The notes: generated from the sequence alone by a model not told the origin. A DNA stretch of 64,000 bases from Paralvinella palmiformis (GCA_025642065.1 JAODUP010000158.1:232001-296000); one strand, 5' to 3'; counted from the first letter of the stretch, positions 47,640-59,519 are shown. A program made the numbers and translations.

Positions 47640-47972
47640 CAGTCCACTGCAAGACGAAAGCCTTAGCATGTTGCCTTCGAAGGTCTCGGTTTCTTGCTCC
47701 ATGTACCAGCTCACATTGTCCCAGTACTGTTGTAGTTCATCTCTCCATCTTTTTCGTTGCCTTCCTCGATTTCTTTTGCAACCCATGGGTGTCCAAACTG
47801 TCAGTGCTGCACTCCGTCTATAATTCGTTATGCGGCTGATGTGACCTGCCCGTGTTCATTTTCTGTTTTTAATTATTTCCATAATGTCCATAAGTTTATT
47901 TTGGTCCCTCACCCACGTGTTAGTTTTTCGGTATTTTTAAGTGATGTTCAGCATGTTTCGTTCCATGTTGTG
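47640..47972 (-). pseudogene. RTE-like LINE, C-terminal end of ORF2
   Basis: The minus strand from 47,940 reads KTNTWVRDQNKLMDIMEIIK, one stop (a Trp codon changed), AGHISRITNYRR, then PMGCKRNRGRQRKRWRDELQ, QYWDNVSWYMEQETETFEGN and ML. This is the characteristic basic C-terminal tail of RTE-clade LINE proteins (WAGHI...RGRQRKRWRD...W). About 105 codons survive with a single stop in this stretch, so it is younger than most LINE pieces here. Upstream RT and endonuclease are missing. It lies inside block R5 copy A and has no counterpart in copy B that I can see. Confidence 0.85.
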
Positions 47973-48196
47973 TTGTGCTAGAGACAATTTCTTTTCCATT
48001 TTTGTTGTTAATGTCCGGGTAACGGGAAAATAGGGATTACATTAACGAAGTGCCTGTTAGGAGAAACGTTTAGGAACTGTATTTTTTAGCCCGGAAGTGG
48101 TGAATCCTTGTAATACGTGCTAGGGTATTTTATGACGTTACCTGAGACTAAAATAACTGTAATACTTCACATTCTCTGAAGTTACATGAAAAGATA

Positions 48197-49330
48197 ATCG
48201 GTCGGTCGGTCAGTCGGTCGGTCGGTCAATGAGCATATCGGTCAGTTAGCCAGTTAATCTAGGTGTCGGTGAGTCAGTGAATTCTGCATAAATAAGGATG
48301 TTCAGGCAAAAACAATTAAAAACATTAGGCAAATATTCGACCTCACCACCTAGAAGTCTACAGGTGTTTACAGCTATTAGAACTTGTAGGGACTAGTAAA
48401 CACAAAGACACTCAAAGCATATTTCTTCTTAGGAACACGAATTAGGGAGAACGGCACAGAGTTCAATACTAAATATATTTCGTTTGTTTAAGCAGTAAAG
48501 GTTTGCAGAATGCACTGAATAGGATAAATTCTAAACAGTCAACAACAAAATATAAAATGCATGAATTGCTTGTGTCACTTTAGGTATGTTACATTACTTG
48601 GCATGTTTTATTCAAGAGAACGGGTCGTCCGATAGCGTAATGGTTATAGCGCTGTGCTGCAAACATTCAGGTTGTGTGCTCGAATCAGGTTTAAACCTGT
48701 GTTTATGAGATCTGTTTCATTAGAAACTCCCCTGTCGTCCATATGTCCCACGTGTGACACCAGTCTAGAGGTAATACAACTCAACTGAACTCAGCGTCTT
48801 CGGCCAATAAAAAGCGTTTAGCGAATGCAAATACTTGAAAAAAACGACGACATTTCTCAACGTACTCGCGGATCATTTGCTTTAAAGGCTTTTGAAGAAA
48901 CATTACATACGCTGTTTAATCTCAAAATCAACATACATTAGTATCATAATATGAAATGTCAATCATAAGAGAGTGGTCAGCGATTGTATAATATCTATCA
49001 ATAAATTATTATCAGAATAAGCTCTCTTTGTGTCATATAAATGATATATTCCTTCGAAATGATTAGTGAATGTTGTGATATCTCCAAGACACGTTAACTT
49101 TTAACTGCTTCATCAACAAGTTATCATTGGTGGGGATGGACTGATTAATGGACATCGTTGAGAAGATAAAAATGAGATAAACACGGTTGGGATGACACTA
49201 TTATGTCACAATATAGACGGCTATATACTATAATAAATTGTTATAAAGAAAGAAGTCATACAGGGATATAACGTTAGGAGAGGACAGAGACTGGCACTTT
49301 ATTCATCAAAGAAAAACGCCCACCTGCAAG
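48197..49330 (+). repeat. Block R5, copy A, right part
   Basis: Starts with a (GGTC)n array (48,197-48,228). GTCGGTGAGTCAGTGAATTC (48,263) matches 61,750. 48,880-49,330 aligns with 61,990-62,450 at roughly nine in ten bases, for example CAATAAATTATTATCAGAAT, TGATATCTCCAAGACACGTT and GTGGGGATGGACTGATTAAT. A tRNA-like segment is embedded. Confidence 0.8.
48621..48740 (+). mobile_element. SINE family 2 (tRNA-like) within block R5
   Basis: GATAGCGTAATGGTTATAGC (box A) and GTTGTGTGCTCGAATCAGG (box B) at tRNA spacing. Decayed equivalents lie at the same relative place in R5 copy B (near 61,890-61,960) and copy C (near 56,540-56,600), so the insertion predates the duplication. Confidence 0.65.
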
Positions 49331-49556
49331 TGCGTGTGTGTTTTAGCTGTGTATTATAAGGCACAGGCACAGAGAACCTCGAACCGTGAATTCAAACTCT
49401 GGACGTTTCTTCAGGGTACTGAAACCAGAGTGGCGACTTTTCTTGCTGAGACATGTGTAATGTCTCACCAGTCCCTAAGCCGCCAAGCAAAATCAAAAGC
49501 GAATCACCTACAGCCGTGGAGTTTGGGAGTAGAACACCCAAGTCAGATCACGGCAG
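49331..49556 (+). repeat. Dispersed repeat D, copy 2
   Basis: Starts after a short GT tract and ends AGATCACGGCAGT. It is about 96% identical to 33,480-33,710. The positional equivalent in R5 copy B (62,530-62,700) is much more diverged. Confidence 0.8.
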
Positions 49557-50373
49557 TAGTGAGAATGTTTAGCTTAATTATCTAAGCAGCCCTATTTATA
49601 GCTATTTTTCAATTGCTGTATCTTTCTTCAAAGCAATACTATATAAACTATATAACCCAATTGTTACCGTCTTCAAAGATCAGTTTTTACAACGGGCAGG
49701 CGTCATGAAGCGACTACTATTAAAACTATTTAGCTTAATTGCTATTAAAAGACTGACATCTGCGCTGAAGCAGACCGTATTATAATATAGGGTTTTATTA
49801 ATGACAAGGAGACTACAGTTAGCCTTGAATGTCATAGTACAGACTGGACATAACTGAACCTAGGAAAGATAATTCTATTCCCACAAACAACCAAAGTGAA
49901 TTTTATATACAACTAAACTTGTTATATAAAACACACCAACCGCGCGAGCTGTGTCCAATGCCACCACTCGAGATACGATGCAGTGTTTCTATTCCTGAGT
50001 CAGGAGTACATGCTTTAAGAGCGTACTGTGTCTGCTACAGTCATTTAAATGCTGGATAAACAGGCCAAACATCTAAACGGCGTGCCTCCAAAGACGCAAA
50101 TAGTGCACGGAATATATAGCTCTAGATCAACTTTTCTTGAATGCAGGGACCGGGAAATACGGTCCCAATTTAATGTTATAATATTATCTTTAGACATTTG
50201 GCTAACGTTGCCATATCTGGATATATCTCACCAGCTGAATTAAATAGCAACATATCAACGGCATTAATTAATTCAGAAACGTTAGAGACTTATCTTGCTA
50301 TGGATGTTTTGAGTAATTGTGGTAAACCCGGCACCACATTCTCAAACTATCAAGTTCTCAAACTATCAATCCA
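49557..50373. other. Mostly unassigned; partial match to R5 copy B
   Basis: 50,165-50,260 (ATTATCTTTAGACATTTGGC, ATATCTGGATATATCTCACC) resembles 62,760-62,810. The rest is unassigned. Confidence 0.4.
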
Positions 50374-50410
<37 letters not shown>

Positions 50411-51770
50411 ATAATAATAATAATCATAATATTATTATTATTATTATTATTATCATCATCATTAGTAATAATAATAGTAGTAGTAGTAGTAATATAGTAG
50501 TAGTAGTAGTAGCAGTGTTAAAGCACTAATTAAGTGCCGTATTTCCAGCAAGCTCGTCAGAGGCGCTGTATATTGATAATAATAACAATAATAGTAAATA
50601 TCATAGACACATTACGGTTAACCAATATTATAGTAATACATGATCAGATGTTAACAGATTAGTATGAATAATCTAACTGAAATAAATAGGTTTTTACATG
50701 CCATTTGGATGTTGCAACAGCCTTCATGGATCTGATAACTTCTCAGAGGGTATTTCATCCAGTTGGAGCTTGGCGAGTCTTTTGGCCATGCATCCAGGCA
50801 ACAGGATGCGGAAGACGATTTCCTGATTACTTTCAGAAAATTGCCACAAGTAGCTGGTCTAAACGTATGGAGTAGAGATTTTGCTGTCAGTGTCAGATCA
50901 AGGCTTGAATCATCTCGAATTTCCAGATCTGGTGCATGGTGGATTCTTTCAATCTTTATCAGAAAGAACCGATTGAATCTTTCAGTTGCTGAAGAATATG
51001 ACGACGGGAAGCAATCATCGTTTGTATGTAGAATTTATTCGCAATCTTAAAGAGAGTTTGCTGATCTCCTGCACACTGGATGATTTTACCATTGAAGTAA
51101 AATGCCTCAATAGCGTCAGTAAGATCCTTCAGGCGTAATCTCTGGTGCCGGAATATCTGCCGGTCGACAATAAGGCGCGTTCTCTTCTCCCTTTTCTTTC
51201 ATATTGTCTCAGGACACGTTTGCCTTCATTGATCTCATCGGTAAACCAGTGAACTTAGGGCGCGAGATCATTGTATGGCTTTTAAATGGTGGTTGTTTGT
51301 GGATAGCACCAATCAGGGTGGTCCTCGGCTTTGTAATCAGTTCACTACCATTAATGACCAGAGTCAATGGCTTTAAACTTACCATAGATAATAGTTATTT
51401 AATGGAAGCGAACTATTAGGCGGTAAATAATGAGATTTGGTGTTTTGGACCCACATGCTTTCTTGTATAGAAGTGCAATGCCCCCACATGCAAGTTTTCA
51501 TGCACAGTAGTGCAAAGCCCCCACCTCTACGTCTTACACTGGAGATATAATTAAGTTTGTAGCCATCGTGTGTACCGTCCCTCTTAATCTTTCTGTCATC
51601 GCTTCCAAGTTAAACCAAGTCTCACTCAAAGCAACCAAACAGAAATCATGCTCCAAGACCTATTTTAAGTGGTTGTTTACGTTTTTCTTCATTGGACATG
51701 GGTTGAAGAGGGGTGTGTTTACTTACAGGGGGAGTACGTTTATACTGAGTGGGTTTAATGTTGTTTAGTG
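50374..51770 (-). pseudogene. CR1/L2-like LINE: endonuclease and pre-RT linker, RT core deleted
   Basis: Minus strand, reading down from 51,770. Near 51,640-51,560 CLVALSETWF is the conserved SETW motif of AP-like endonucleases, followed by RRRGGGFALL-type sequence near 51,520. Near 51,010-50,780 comes SATERFNRFFLIKIERIHHA, then a decayed linker ending KSSSASCCLDAWP, the block that precedes the RT in this group. Instead of RT fingers and palm, the sequence passes within about 100 bp to a short HVKTYLFQL-like C-terminus and a 3' UTR (about 50,600-50,520) matching the LINE at 59.6 kb. It ends in (CTA)n/(ATT)n arrays (50,374-50,515). So the RT core is gone. Confidence 0.8.
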
Positions 51771-52359
51771 GAGTTCCAATGTTCCCCTATTTCTAGGTAC
51801 CGTGGCTATGAGGCCTTCATTTCTGATAGTTCGCATTGTATTCCAGTCTAATTGCATAATGGTTTTATTTAACCTCATTTGCAACAGCACATCCCCGATA
51901 TATCCAATATTTACAATCCTCAAACCGTTAACGCTATAATAAAGTTATACGGAGCTTTATACTTACCAGGTCATGCTATCGTTGACTTCAATCCAAACGA
52001 ATGGTCAAGGTGAACAACAGACGTAACATACAACTGGATTTAACTGAAACCCCCTATTGAGATAAGATTAGTGTCTGCGTAAATAGGTCGCCCAGATGTT
52101 TGTGCAATCAAATAATGCCTCAAAACCGGCGGTAAAATGTATCAAAAGTAAGAAAGCGTCACTTTCATTCACAAAATAAAATATCCAGATATGATCCGTA
52201 CATATTCACTGAGATGACGAGAAAAACATTTAATTCACAGAAATGCCTTTTGATAGGAATATCTTATGAAATTAAAGGAACTCAATTGCAGCTGCCACAA
52301 GGGCATAGAGACGCCTAAATCCATAACATGACTGATCCTTAATATTAGTGTGGCTGAAA
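51771..52359. other. Unassigned DNA
   Basis: No supported feature. Lies between the LINE and block X. Confidence 0.4.
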
Positions 52360-53525
52360 ACAGGAATAATAATATGAAGCGATTTGAACTGAAAGAGTTT
52401 TGAAGATGATATGATATGCCATGTTTAGCACATAAACGACAAACACACACACACACACATCTCAACGGTTGACAATGTGCAAAAAGCTGTAATTACAAAA
52501 TTCTATTTGTAATGTTATCCTTTCACGTCTGGGTATGCAATTTTACCCAAATTGAACTTTGGTGCACCGAATATTTATATCATAATTATATTTTGAAGAA
52601 GGTAACCTCCGCTAATGGTTCTTTTACCACTTATAATTATGACATAGAGTAAGCTAGAGAACACAGAACTAGTCCACGTACACAAAGGCACATCCCTATA
52701 TGGAAGTCATTTCCTATATTATTAACTCAAGCTTCGATGGTAATTCACTGAAATACAATGAAAGAACATAACATTGCATCTAAGGATATTCTAAAACTTC
52801 AGTATGTTCAGAACTGCTTAGTTAGGGTTGTCAAACGGTCTCCTTGGTTTTACCATTCTGTCCCACTTCTGAAATCGCTTCACGGGCTCCATGTTCAATC
52901 TCATATCATTTTCAAACTCTGCACTATTGCCTATCAAAATCTTTCTTCGGGAGAACCTTCATCTGCTTTTCACTTGTTGTCTGGTCCCAGGGTTAAACCT
53001 CATACTGGAACTCGTGTTTTTTTCTTTCAGTTGTAGTCCCTACTCTTTGGAATTCACTCTCCGAACATGTAAGTCATCAAAACATAGTTTCTTTCCGTCA
53101 CCATTTGAAAACTCACCTTTTCAGACTCGCTTATCCTTCCTAAGTTTCCTTTCCATCTGATCATAATTGATGAACTTTGCATCGTACCCGGACTATGAGT
53201 TTATCCAACCCCTGTACTAGGTGCGCCACTGAACTCGATTCTTTTCGGGGATATTGGCGCTATAGAAGTTTTGTAATTATTATTATTGTTATTAAGAAAC
53301 GGTGTAAATATGTTTTCATTATATGACAACATATTACCGACATGTAAAGTTAACTCTGTTGCTGAATAACTAAACTAAACTATCGAAGTTAATAATCATT
53401 CGATTGATACCGACATTATTAACTCAGTAGGTCTATTTGTTTGACATAATTGCGTTAATTTGTGTTATCTGTTACTCTATTCTGTTAGTCATTTACTGTT
53501 CGGGCTTTGAAATTTGATCGCAAAT
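52360..53525 (+). repeat. Block X, copy 1 (interrupted by a LINE)
   Basis: 52,360-52,762 and 53,297-53,525 align with 63,224-63,780 and 63,781-64,000. Landmarks are AAAGCTGTAATTACAAAATT, TTGAAGAAGGTAACCTCCGC, AACAYAATGTAAATACG-like text at the junction, TTTTCATTATATGACAACAT and TTCGGGCTTTGA. (CA)n at 52,442-52,460. Non-coding. Confidence 0.8.
52763..53296 (+). pseudogene. CR1/L2-like LINE 3' end, young-looking insertion in block X
   Basis: The + strand frame reads KDILKLQYVQNCLVRVVKRS, then FYHSVPLLKSLHGLHVQSHI, IFKLCTIAYQNLSSGEPS and LLSGPRVKPHTGTRVF. After a frameshift come a LWNSLSEHV-type block and RHHLKTHLFRLAYPS with a stop at about 53,142. This is the RT thumb and C-terminus of the ORF2 protein. 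The 3' UTR has GTGCGCCACTGAACTCGATT and GGCGCTATAGAAG and ends in an ATT-rich tail. Block X copy 2 lacks it, which fixes both edges to within a few bases. AAGAAC on the left and AAGAAAC on the right may be the target duplication. Confidence 0.9.
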
Positions 53526-54043
53526 TATGTAGAAAACTCATTTTCTACCCACTTAGTTTTGTTGTATATCAGCCAATATTGCTTGTTACCTCATAGACGA
53601 TAGACAGTTTTTAGATACAAGGCTACTTCATGTTATTTTATCAAATTCTAACAAATATCATCAGTACAATTCGGTCACCTAATCCGGCAATCAATTTAAA
53701 CACGCTGTTTTCAAAACAAAATTCTAAATTTGCGTTGATAAGCGGGGAAATGTTTAAAAATGCACGATTCGATAGTTTTGATGTGAAATTACCACACAAA
53801 TAGCTTGCTGTCACTATAAATTATATTAATTTGATCATTCGTATCTCCTTTAATGATTATTTTGGTAGAGGATTCACTAGTTACCTATCATATGCTCATT
53901 TGTTATTGTACTCAGTTATTAGAAATTTAGTACTTCGTCATCCCTATTTAATTATAGCATATTGATTGCGTGTTAACACTTATTGTTATCATCAACCAGA
54001 CTGTTGATATTAATATCAAGTGAACAATTAATTGTGTAACAAA
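53526..54043. other. Unassigned DNA
   Basis: No supported feature. Its counterpart would lie beyond the right edge of the window. Confidence 0.4.
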
Positions 54044-54240
54044 GGGCTGCCTCCGTAGCCTAGTTGGTAGCGCGCTTGAGCCACAGATCACTACCATCTG
54101 AGTTCGAATCTCGGCATGGGCATATCTGAAGGGTATTTCATCTTTAACTTTGCTTCATTACCTTTGAAGGTTGCTTCACGGCCCATTTAGCCTACCATGT
54201 GCACAAAAGTGGCTTTAAAACACCAATCATCATCATCATC
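54044..54240 (+). mobile_element. SINE family 1, full length, reference copy
   Basis: Starts GGGCTGCCTCCGTAGCC. Box A is TAGCCTAGTTGG at 54,056-54,067 and box B is GTTCGAATC at 54,102-54,110, 35 bp apart as in tRNA genes. The body reads GGGTATTTCATCTTTAAC, then GCCCATTTAGCCTACCATGT and AAAAGTGGCTTTAAAACACC, with an (ATC)n tail. No long open frame: a non-coding pol III-type retroposon. It is not a functional tRNA because the acceptor stem is not closed and the anticodon arm is degenerate. Confidence 0.9.
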
Positions 54241-54929
54241 AAATAAGAAACGTTATCATTAATCATATTAATCGTGCTATATAATTCTGAAATTAATGAT
54301 AAACAGTAGCTCAAATTAGAATTTGTTTTATAACATAATCACTCACCAGTTTATAGGTGGTTAATGGTGAATATGAAATTGACTGCATGAATGTTTGTAT
54401 CTTCGTGTATGAGTGAAAAATTTATGTTTGTTCGTACGAGTACGCCTGCCTGTTGAATGCCTCCCACAACTAATATATATTACTTTACTTTTTTAAACAT
54501 AATATCGTTAATATCAAACATATGATCTTACGGTAAATGTATAAGCCTATATGATTTGTCACTAATGACTGATCCTCATTTCTATCCAGATCAACAATCT
54601 TGGAAAATCCAAAATTTCCACGATTCAAACCTATGAATTCTAACCTATCAACCTCTCCTGCCTACCCAAGAAACTAGCATCTAGACGCAGTGACAAACAA
54701 GATTAAATATTACAGAGAAAAAATGGCCGGTTAGAGATTAATTATTGCCTCCTCAAGTAAGAAACTTGTTGGTTTGGCGATACAACAGACATGTAGTCTA
54801 CAATCATCATGATTATTAGTTTATAAAGTTGAAATATTAATTACTGAAATCGCATCTACTTACACTAAATCTTTCTAATATGATGAAGGAAGATGCAGAT
54901 GCAATATAAATGAGAAAGCATAAGAAAAA
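54241..54929. other. Unassigned DNA
   Basis: AT-rich. No supported feature. Confidence 0.4.
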
Positions 54930-55632
54930 GGTAAAAAGAGAATATTGATAGATAGATAGATTGATAAGAAAAATAGAGTGATTGATTGATTCATTCATTC
55001 ATTGGTTGATTGAATAATCGATTGATCGATTAATTGATTGATCGTTTACAACTAATTAATAAAGAAAAAATGGTCGATGAGAAAAGGAACTAATATGTAA
55101 GTGGATCAGATGACTGAAATAGTCGATTTCTACCAGATTGATAGATAAGTAATAACTAAGATTGAGGAGCAAAATAAAAATACTGTTGAATCAAATATTT
55201 CCTTCATCTTCTCACTTCTCACCAAACATCTTTAATATCTTTTTATCACCGGATCACTATCACAAGCGACACGTCCATGACCTCACTGACCACCATCACC
55301 AGCATTTATTACATTAGTAACATGGCTGACGATCATTTCTGTGAGGAGGATGCGAGAGATATCCAGAACGCCTCGACTCTTGTAAACAGGAATCTGAAGT
55401 GGCGCGTTAAGAGATCATTAGAACCTCGCGAGTACCGACTTACTGATATTTGATCTAAAGTGGATCGTTCTGACCTTAAATCAATGATTACTTAAGAGCT
55501 TCGAAGAATAGTGTCAAGGTCGTTGATCAATATGATATGACGAGATTCTATAATGTATCAAATATTAATGTGGTCAATGTATATATCGATGATTAATTTA
55601 TTGATCTAGTTATTATGGTGCACTCTCCCATG

Positions 55633-55687
<55 letters not shown>

Positions 55688-56640
55688 TATCCATAAAATT
55701 ATCCAGAATATTCAGATTTATCTTGTCAACATATCTTTAAGCTAATATTGGTATTCGTTTATCAATTCCACAGTCCAGAGTATTGTCCAGTAGCCACCCA
55801 TTTATGATTAAATATTTTATTATTTACTTCTTCCATACACCCTTATCTATGGTACTAGCATTTAATTGTGTTCGGGGCCACATTTAAGCTTAATCAAAGA
55901 CGCTATAACTTAAGGTAATTCTTTGTGTGGTTAAAACCTTTTATCTAATTACTCTTATTACATGAACTTTCACTTCTATTATTGTCAAGTCAATCAGTCA
56001 GACACAAAAACATTTAGTCAGAAATGTTTTCATTAGCCACGTTGCAGTACTCACACATTTGAATACGATCGAGCAGCTTCCCTCTACAGAATTTAGAATT
56101 TTTCAAGCAGAGACATAGTCAAGATTGACGCTGCCCCCCCCCCCTTCATACTATACAGATATTGTTAAGATTCTATTTCACGACCTGGATGTCTGCAAAT
56201 ACAGCTGTCTGAACTGAGGAAGCATCTAAACGTCTCCCATCTTACAGAACTGAAGTATACCTTTTATAATATATCTATGTCTGAACATAAAATTAAACAA
56301 ATATTTAGATATATTTCAATATTTCAATAAACACCCCGTGGTTACGACTTTTGAACTCAGGGACTCAGTATCTTTCTTCTGTTTACGAGCAATCAATCAT
56401 TCGGGACAAAGACAGAGCTCAGTTATAAACATACGTCGTTTGTTTTAGACAATAAAAATTTGCAGAACGCACTGTGAATTACTTGTCTCAATAATGGTGT
56501 CAAATAACATATAGTGATATACCCGTTTTGCTTTAACAGAACGGTCGCTCCTAGTTATGGGTTTGAAAGCGGCTCAAGTCTGTGTTTGTGAAATTCGTTT
56601 TACTAAGAAATCAAGATTTAATTAAGAAAACCAATCATTT
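54930..56640 (+). repeat. Block R5, copy C (partial)
   Basis: The left part (TTGA-rich 54,980-55,045, then 55,196-55,720) matches copies A and B: CCTCGACTCTTGTAAACAGG, CGCGAGTACCGACTTACTGA. The right part matches weakly near 56,440 (AAAAATTTGCAGAACGCACT against AAAGGTTTGCAGAATGCACT at 48,497). The middle is unassigned and has a C-run near 56,134. (TA)n at 55,636-55,682. Confidence 0.65.
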
Positions 56641-56852
56641 CTTAATTACAAAACTGGCGGTACCTGTCACCTGCATTTGACAATGTTAAGCTAACACTGA
56701 TACTACAGGACAGTAAAATAACTTAGCTTCTTTCAACACAGTAAAAGCAGAAATATATCAAACAACGCATCAAGAGAGCGTAATAACACGTGAACTATAT
56801 TGTTGAAATTTGGATATCAACCTCGTTTCGTCAATGGTGGTGAATATTGGAA

Positions 56853-56854
<2 letters not shown>

Positions 56855-56903
<49 letters not shown>
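56855..56903. repeat. (CA)/(TA)n microsatellite
   Basis: Short CA tract then (TA)n. Confidence 0.95.
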
Positions 56904-56907
<4 letters not shown>

Positions 56908-56929
56908 ACGGGGTTGGTTTGTGTGGTGT

Positions 56930-57965
56930 GTGGTGTTTTGGGGTACATAAAAAGAGGAACAGCACAAGCATCAACATATCTAAACATCCTTAACCTCCCT
57001 CCATAAATCTAAATACAAATATAACTATACATAATTAATCTAAAAATAAATGTTCCATACCTCCACATATTGATAGATGTGTGCGTATACCTAAGCATGT
57101 GTTGGTCTACTCATCAGCCTGGGGGAACCAGCTAATTTTTTTGGGAAAAATGTCACGCCCACAGGAAAGCGGCTAAATGCAGGCTACGTACAAAAAGCGG
57201 AAGCAGTAAAAAAAACCATTTGATACCACAGCTCGAACAAACAACACGTGGTGTGTTCAATGGTGACTTCTACATACATAAAAAAAACTATTTTGACACC
57301 ACAGTTTACTTCAACAGTAATTTTCTGTGGTCCAAAAGAAACCTGTATATAAAACATTTGACACCTCAGATGCTGACCTCAGCTTTATTTGGGTTGAATA
57401 ACTAAATAAATCCTACCTATATAACCTTTATCAATACACGTCCGACTGTCTGGCGTCGAAGTTCTTCTCTCCCTATTCAAGTTTTATATATCCCTCGCGT
57501 GTTAACAAAAAAATTTTTTTCTAACAAAGAGAATGTACATAATCAGTTGGACTCACTAAGCGATTTAACTAAAAAAAAAACAAAGTGCAATACCGCACAA
57601 TGGATTATTATGGACTAGAAGAAATATCGTTCAAACCTGAGTAAATACTGATTTACTCGAACCTAACAGCTAACCCTCATACGTTTCCGTTCATCACTAA
57701 GGGAACGTTCATTCACGCTTAATTTAGCGTCCCTAAGTATATGCAGTTAGGTGTGGTGGGATCTAAATTAAAGCGCCTATCCACTTGATCTATTTGACCC
57801 ATGGTCGAGAACAGCGGATTTCAGGCAGATTTCCGATACTGCGAATGACACGTCGGGATTATAATAGCTATACATTTAACAAATTTCCTATATCAGTGTA
57901 ACCTAATTACTCATAATATGGGAAAAAACTCTGTCCGCAGCTTAATACCCATGGAGATGCCTGAA
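56930..57965 (+). repeat. Block R4, copy 4 (start of second large duplicated unit)
   Basis: GCATCAACATATCTAAACAT near 56,968, TCTACTCATCAGCCTGGGGG near 57,106, AGTCTGGCGTCG-like text near 57,450, and a right part very close to copy 3 (ACGTCGGGATTATAATAGC, AATACCCATGGAGATGCCT). It has many homopolymer gaps near 57,400-57,600. Non-coding. Confidence 0.75.
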
Positions 57966-58246
57966 GAGATAATCCAGAAGAGGATAATCTAAATATAAAT
58001 AAGAAACTATGATTAAAACAAAACCAGGTTTTGTGCCGAACACTACGGCCAAGAATTCATCAATAATAAAGATTAAGCCTAAAATAGAAAAGGAAAATAT
58101 TAGTACACTGTATGAATAATGTGTGAATAATATAAGCATAAATCAGAATAAATTCAGATTAATACTAATAGTAACGATATAACACGACTCAACCCAATAG
58201 CAACGACCGGTTTCGACCTATTCAAGTCTTCATCAGGTTGTATATA

Positions 58247-58270
58247 AACAAAAAAAAAAAAAAAAAAAAA

Positions 58271-58309
<39 letters not shown>

Positions 58310-58312
58310 TAA
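58247..58312. repeat. Poly-A plus (TA)n
   Basis: About 20 A followed by interrupted (TA)n. Confidence 0.9.
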
Positions 58313-58387
58313 CACTTTAACTCTTAAAGAATACATGGTATATGTGTTTATGCATATATTTTTGTGTATTACTAGGTACCTATACAT

Positions 58388-58790
58388 AAATGTATGTATG
58401 TAGTATGCATGTATGTATGTATGTATGTATGTATGTATGTATGTATGTATGCATGCATGTATGTATGTATGTATGTATCTATGTATGTATGTATGTATGT
58501 ATGTATGTATGTATGTATGTATGTATTTATGTATGTATGTATGTATGTATGTACGTACGTACGCACGTACGCACGTATGTGTGTGTGTATGTATGTATGT
58601 GTGTATGTGTGTGTGTATGTATGTGTGTATGTATGTGTATATGTGTGTAGGTGTGTAAGTGTGTAGGTAGGTGGGTAGGTAGGTAGGTAGGTAGGTAGGT
58701 AGGTAGGTAGGTAGGTAGGTAGGAGGGAAGGTAGGTAGGTAGGTAGGTAGGTAGGTAGGTAGGTAGGTAGGTATGTATGTTTGTATCTAT
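58388..58790. repeat. 400-bp tetranucleotide array with changing unit
   Basis: (TATG)n at 58,391-58,550, (TACG)n at about 58,551-58,576, mixed (TGTG/TATG)n to 58,650, (GGTA)n at about 58,660-58,772, then (TATG)n again. The 184-codon minus-strand frame through it is an artefact. Confidence 0.95.
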
Positions 58791-59459
58791 GTTTGTATAT
58801 ATGTAGATATAGGAAGGGAAGCAGAGGTAGACATTGGGAGGAGTCAAAGTTGTGTCCATATATAGATATGTATATCCGTCCGTAAGTCCCATTTTTTGTG
58901 CATGTATTCATGTGTGGGTCATACAAGAATAATTATCTTTAGCCTACTATAGTGAGACATACAATATAAATCCTATTTACATGATAATACGGTACCCGAA
59001 AATATATTTGTTTAGCCTTAACTATTGAACTTGGCGATTCGTGCACGAGTGTTAGAAATGCACCAAAATGTAATTTGTCTGACTTCTTGGACAGAAATAT
59101 TAATAATTAAAGTCATAGTATACTCTATTGGATGGATTACAGTTTGATATAGTGTGGCTATGTTTGATATGTAGATACACTACACCAATGTTCTATGGAC
59201 ATTGAAGATAGTTAAGTTATCGCCATATCACTAACTTGAATAATGGCACCATGAATTGAGGATCCGAGTATAAATCCCCTGTCAACCAAATTGAAGGATG
59301 GAATGAGTATTACTTAATTATAATGAAAATAAAATAATTATTGCTACTACTCATTACTACAATTACTACAATTATGCGCTGTGTTCCGCCATTAAAAGTC
59401 TGATCATTAACAATGTTATTACTGCAGCAGTATTTCTAAATAGCCCAGATGACCTTTGT
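58791..59459. other. Unassigned DNA
   Basis: No supported feature. Confidence 0.4.
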
Positions 59460-59499
<40 letters not shown>

Positions 59500-59519
59500 C
59501 ATATCATTATTATTATTAT

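Noticed and set aside
50763..51050. 95-codon plus-strand frame
   Set aside because: It is the antisense of the minus-strand LINE linker that reads KSSSASCCLDAWP.
54044..54120. Possible tRNA gene
   Set aside because: Boxes A and B are good, but the acceptor stem does not close and the sequence continues into a SINE body with an (ATC)n tail present in many copies.
58372..58926. 184-codon open frame, the longest in the window
   Set aside because: It is entirely translated tetranucleotide repeat (Tyr-Leu-Pro-Thr and Thr-Tyr-Ile-His runs), open in several frames on both strands.
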